The notes beneath the pieces were generated by a model. It made no database searches, was not told the DNA's origin, and saw only the letters and a program-made list of their open reading frames with translations. A program made the translations under genes and the position numbers. 64,000 bases of DNA from an uncultured Sphingomonadaceae bacterium (GTDB lineage Bacteria; Pseudomonadota; Alphaproteobacteria; Sphingomonadales; Sphingomonadaceae), in assembly GCA_947258815.1 (NCBI GenBank), contig CAMYJW010000014.1:62001-126000 (forward strand), in the 5' to 3' direction. Below are positions 62,393 through 64,000 of the stretch, piece by piece; the first letter of the stretch is position 1, and every line of letters starts with the position of its first letter.

Positions 62393-63913
62393 ATGCCCAA
62401 GTTCATGTCGTCCCGGCCCATGACTGTGACGCGCAAGATTTTGGCGCTTTCCACAGTCGCGACAGGCGCGTTCGTGTTGCAGAGCTGCTCCACGCCAGGT
62501 GGTGGTTCCGAAGCGACCGCCGGTTTGCCAACGACGGTTGAATCGATCAGCGAGAAAGACAAGGCCCAGGGCGCGAAAGCGCATCCCCAGCTGCTTGCGG
62601 AGTTTGGCGGCAAGGTTGAAGGACCGCAGTTTTCCTATGTCGAAACGGTCGGAAAAAATATCGCGATCCAGTCTGGCATGAGCAATGCGACCGGTGATTT
62701 TACCGTCACGTTGCTCAATTCGCCGGTGAACAATGCGTTCGCGATTCCGGGTGGCTATGTTTACGTCACGCGCCAACTGGCCGCGCTGATGAACAACGAG
62801 GCCGAAATGGCTGGCGTGCTTGGCCATGAAGTCGGCCACGTCGCCGCGCGCCACTCGGCAAAGCGACAGAAGACGGCGACACGCAATTCGGTGATCGGTG
62901 TGGTCGGCACGATTCTTTCAGGCGTGTTGCTGGGCGATTCGGGGTTGGGTCGGCTTGGTCAGCAGGTTTTTTCACAAGGTTCGCAATTGCTTACCTTGTC
63001 CTATTCGCGTTCGCAGGAACTTGAGGCTGATAATCTGGGTATCGAATACCTGAAGCGCGCCGGATACGATCCGCGCGCAATGTCGACGGTTCTGGAAAGC
63101 CTTGCCCGGCAAAACCAGCTCGAAGCGAAAATGCGCGGAACCGCCAATCAGGCACCCGAATGGGCATCGACTCACCCCGCACCCGAAACACGGGTTCCCG
63201 CGGCGCTGAATCGCGCAGGCGCGAATGCCACGGGTATGACCAATCGCAACACTTATCTCACCCGGATCGACGGGATGACCTATGGAGATGATCCCAAGCA
63301 GGGAATCGTCAACGGACGAAACTTCACGCATCCCGAACTGTTGCTGAAATTTCAGGCGCCTGACGGGTTTTACATGATTAACGGCACGCGGGCTGTCTCG
63401 ATCAATGGTCAGTCCGGGAAGGCGCAGTTCTCGGGTGCGAAATATTCCGGTGATCTTGGCGCCTATGTCAGCGCCGCATTTGCCGCGCTGAGCAGCCAGG
63501 GACAGCAGAAGATTGCGCCCGCCGAAATCAACAGGAGAACGATCAACGGGCTGCCGGCAGCCTATGGCGTGGCGCGGGTCAACAATGGGAACGGACAGGT
63601 TGAAGTGGTCGTGATGGCTTATGAATTCGCCAAGGACCGGGCCTATCATTTCATGACAATCGCGCCGGTTGGAAAAAGCGCGGTGTTCAGCCCGATGTTC
63701 AGTTCGATGCGGCGAATCTCAAAAGCCGAAGCGGGTCAGGTCAAGGCGCGCAAGATCGATGTTGTCACGGTGAAATCCGGTGATTCGCTGCAATCACTCG
63801 CCGGAAAAATGGCGTTCGATGAAAACAGGCTCGATCGGTTTCTCGTGTTGAACGGCCTGAACGCAAGTTCAAAGCTGACGGCGGGCTCAAAAGTGAAGAT
63901 CGTTACGTACTGA
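62393..63913 (+). CDS. M48 family metalloprotease lipoprotein with C-terminal LysM-like domain
   Basis: A 506-residue predicted lipoprotein (lipobox LQSC) of the BepA/LoiP type of outer-membrane quality-control proteases. The zinc motif is LGHEVGHVAARHS with the third ligand in QELEADNLGIEY. A C-terminal segment (VVTVKSGDSLQSLAGKMAFD) resembles LysM and may bind peptidoglycan. ATG 62393 has AGGAG eight bases upstream; the track's TTG start is rejected. Confidence 0.92.
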   Translation: MPKFMSSRPMTVTRKILALSTVATGAFVLQSCSTPGGGSEATAGLPTTVESISEKDKAQGAKAHPQLLAEFGGKVEGPQFSYVETVGKNIAIQSGMSNATGDFTVTLLNSPVNNAFAIPGGYVYVTRQLAALMNNEAEMAGVLGHEVGHVAARHSAKRQKTATRNSVIGVVGTILSGVLLGDSGLGRLGQQVFSQGSQLLTLSYSRSQELEADNLGIEYLKRAGYDPRAMSTVLESLARQNQLEAKMRGTANQAPEWASTHPAPETRVPAALNRAGANATGMTNRNTYLTRIDGMTYGDDPKQGIVNGRNFTHPELLLKFQAPDGFYMINGTRAVSINGQSGKAQFSGAKYSGDLGAYVSAAFAALSSQGQQKIAPAEINRRTINGLPAAYGVARVNNGNGQVEVVVMAYEFAKDRAYHFMTIAPVGKSAVFSPMFSSMRRISKAEAGQVKARKIDVVTVKSGDSLQSLAGKMAFDENRLDRFLVLNGLNASSKLTAGSKVKIVTY

Positions 63914-63922
63914 TAAAACCGG

Positions 63923-64000
63923 ATGAGCGCCGAGCGCGAATCGCCTGACGCTCAAGTTGCGCACACAGGGCCGGTTTATGCAAAAGAAAGGGGCGGCAGG
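63923..64000 (+). CDS. Possible start of a further gene (3' partial)
   Basis: An ATG frame open for 26 codons to the window end (MSAERESPDAQVAHTGPVYA). Too short to identify, and there is no clear ribosome binding site; it may be chance. Confidence 0.3.
   Translation, partial: MSAERESPDAQVAHTGPVYAKERGGR

Noticed and set aside
1-64000. tRNA, rRNA, CRISPR, insertion sequences, toxin-antitoxin or phage defence genes.
   Set aside because: None seen; gaps between genes are short and no repeats, transposase or defence motifs were recognised.
1-64000. Frequent GCGATCGC/CGATCG words as a possible HIP1-like repeat.
   Set aside because: They lie within codons such as GCG ATC GC and fit codon use of this GC-rich genome; no spacing pattern was apparent.

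Overview
The window is ordinary chromosome of a GC-rich alphaproteobacterium, most likely from the Sphingomonadales (sphingomonad/Erythrobacter-like; inference). Signs are 5-aminolevulinate synthase (the C4 haem route typical of alphaproteobacteria), the carboxyspermidine route to spermidine, a B12-dependent propionyl-CoA pathway, FAD-dependent ETF:ubiquinone oxidoreductase, and a DnaE that starts in the sphingomonad style. I see no rRNA, tRNA, CRISPR array, insertion sequence or prophage. Coding density is very high, no gap between genes exceeds 300 bases, and many genes overlap by 1-11 bases (ATGA, GTGA, TTGA junctions). Several ORF-track entries start too far upstream; starts were moved to the codon supported by a ribosome binding site, a neighbouring stop codon or the family's usual N-terminus. 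Four short genes missing from the track were added: a Flp pilin, a topA-coupled helical protein, a one-TM protein, and a weak zinc-knuckle ORF.

Layout. 1-7.5 kb: partial cyclopropane-fatty-acid-synthase-like methyltransferase, a PilZ protein, purF with an SDR gene, the lolC-lolD lipoprotein exporter coupled to a glutathione peroxidase, and a Yip1-type membrane protein. 7.5-14.3 kb: dnaE, an acyl-CoA synthetase, a frameshifted cupin gene, a GcvR-like double-ACT protein and a secreted excalibur protein. 14.4-26.4 kb: moaB-slt-UDG-like unit facing ETF:quinone oxidoreductase, ispE with an N-formylglutamate amidohydrolase, ilvD, a lipoprotein, the NAD(P)HX repair enzyme, an RNA m5U methyltransferase and a MAPEG protein.

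26.5-32.5 kb is the polyamine block: carboxynorspermidine dehydrogenase, a GNAT acetyltransferase and carboxynorspermidine decarboxylase are fused by TTGA overlaps. After the lemA/DUF3137 pair comes a PLP ornithine-type decarboxylase with a structured leader. Together these can make putrescine and convert it to spermidine. All four genes appear to use TTG start codons. 32.5-35.8 kb (minus strand): murI, a degenerate metallo-beta-lactamase-fold protein, hemA (ALAS) and an orphan Flp pilin.

36-44 kb: plsY-dprA, topA with a small coupled gene, then lepB-rnc-era-SGNH lipoprotein on the minus strand. 44.2-47.2 kb: pgi and glutathione reductase. 47.3-57.5 kb is a propionyl-CoA to succinyl-CoA island: pccB, thiolase, epimerase, mutase, O-acetylhomoserine sulfhydrylase, biotin synthase, an LprI-like secreted protein and pccA. 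Biotin synthase supplies the cofactor of the carboxylase encoded around it. 57.6-64 kb: aroK-aroB, an uncharacterised membrane/secreted pair, xerD, an M48 lipoprotein protease and perhaps the start of a further gene.

Most of the window is housekeeping. The most interesting points are the polyamine block (leader RNA, TTG starts, embedded acetyltransferase), two apparent pseudo-enzymes (UDG-like and MBL-like), one gene broken by a single base, and the short genes missed by length filters.
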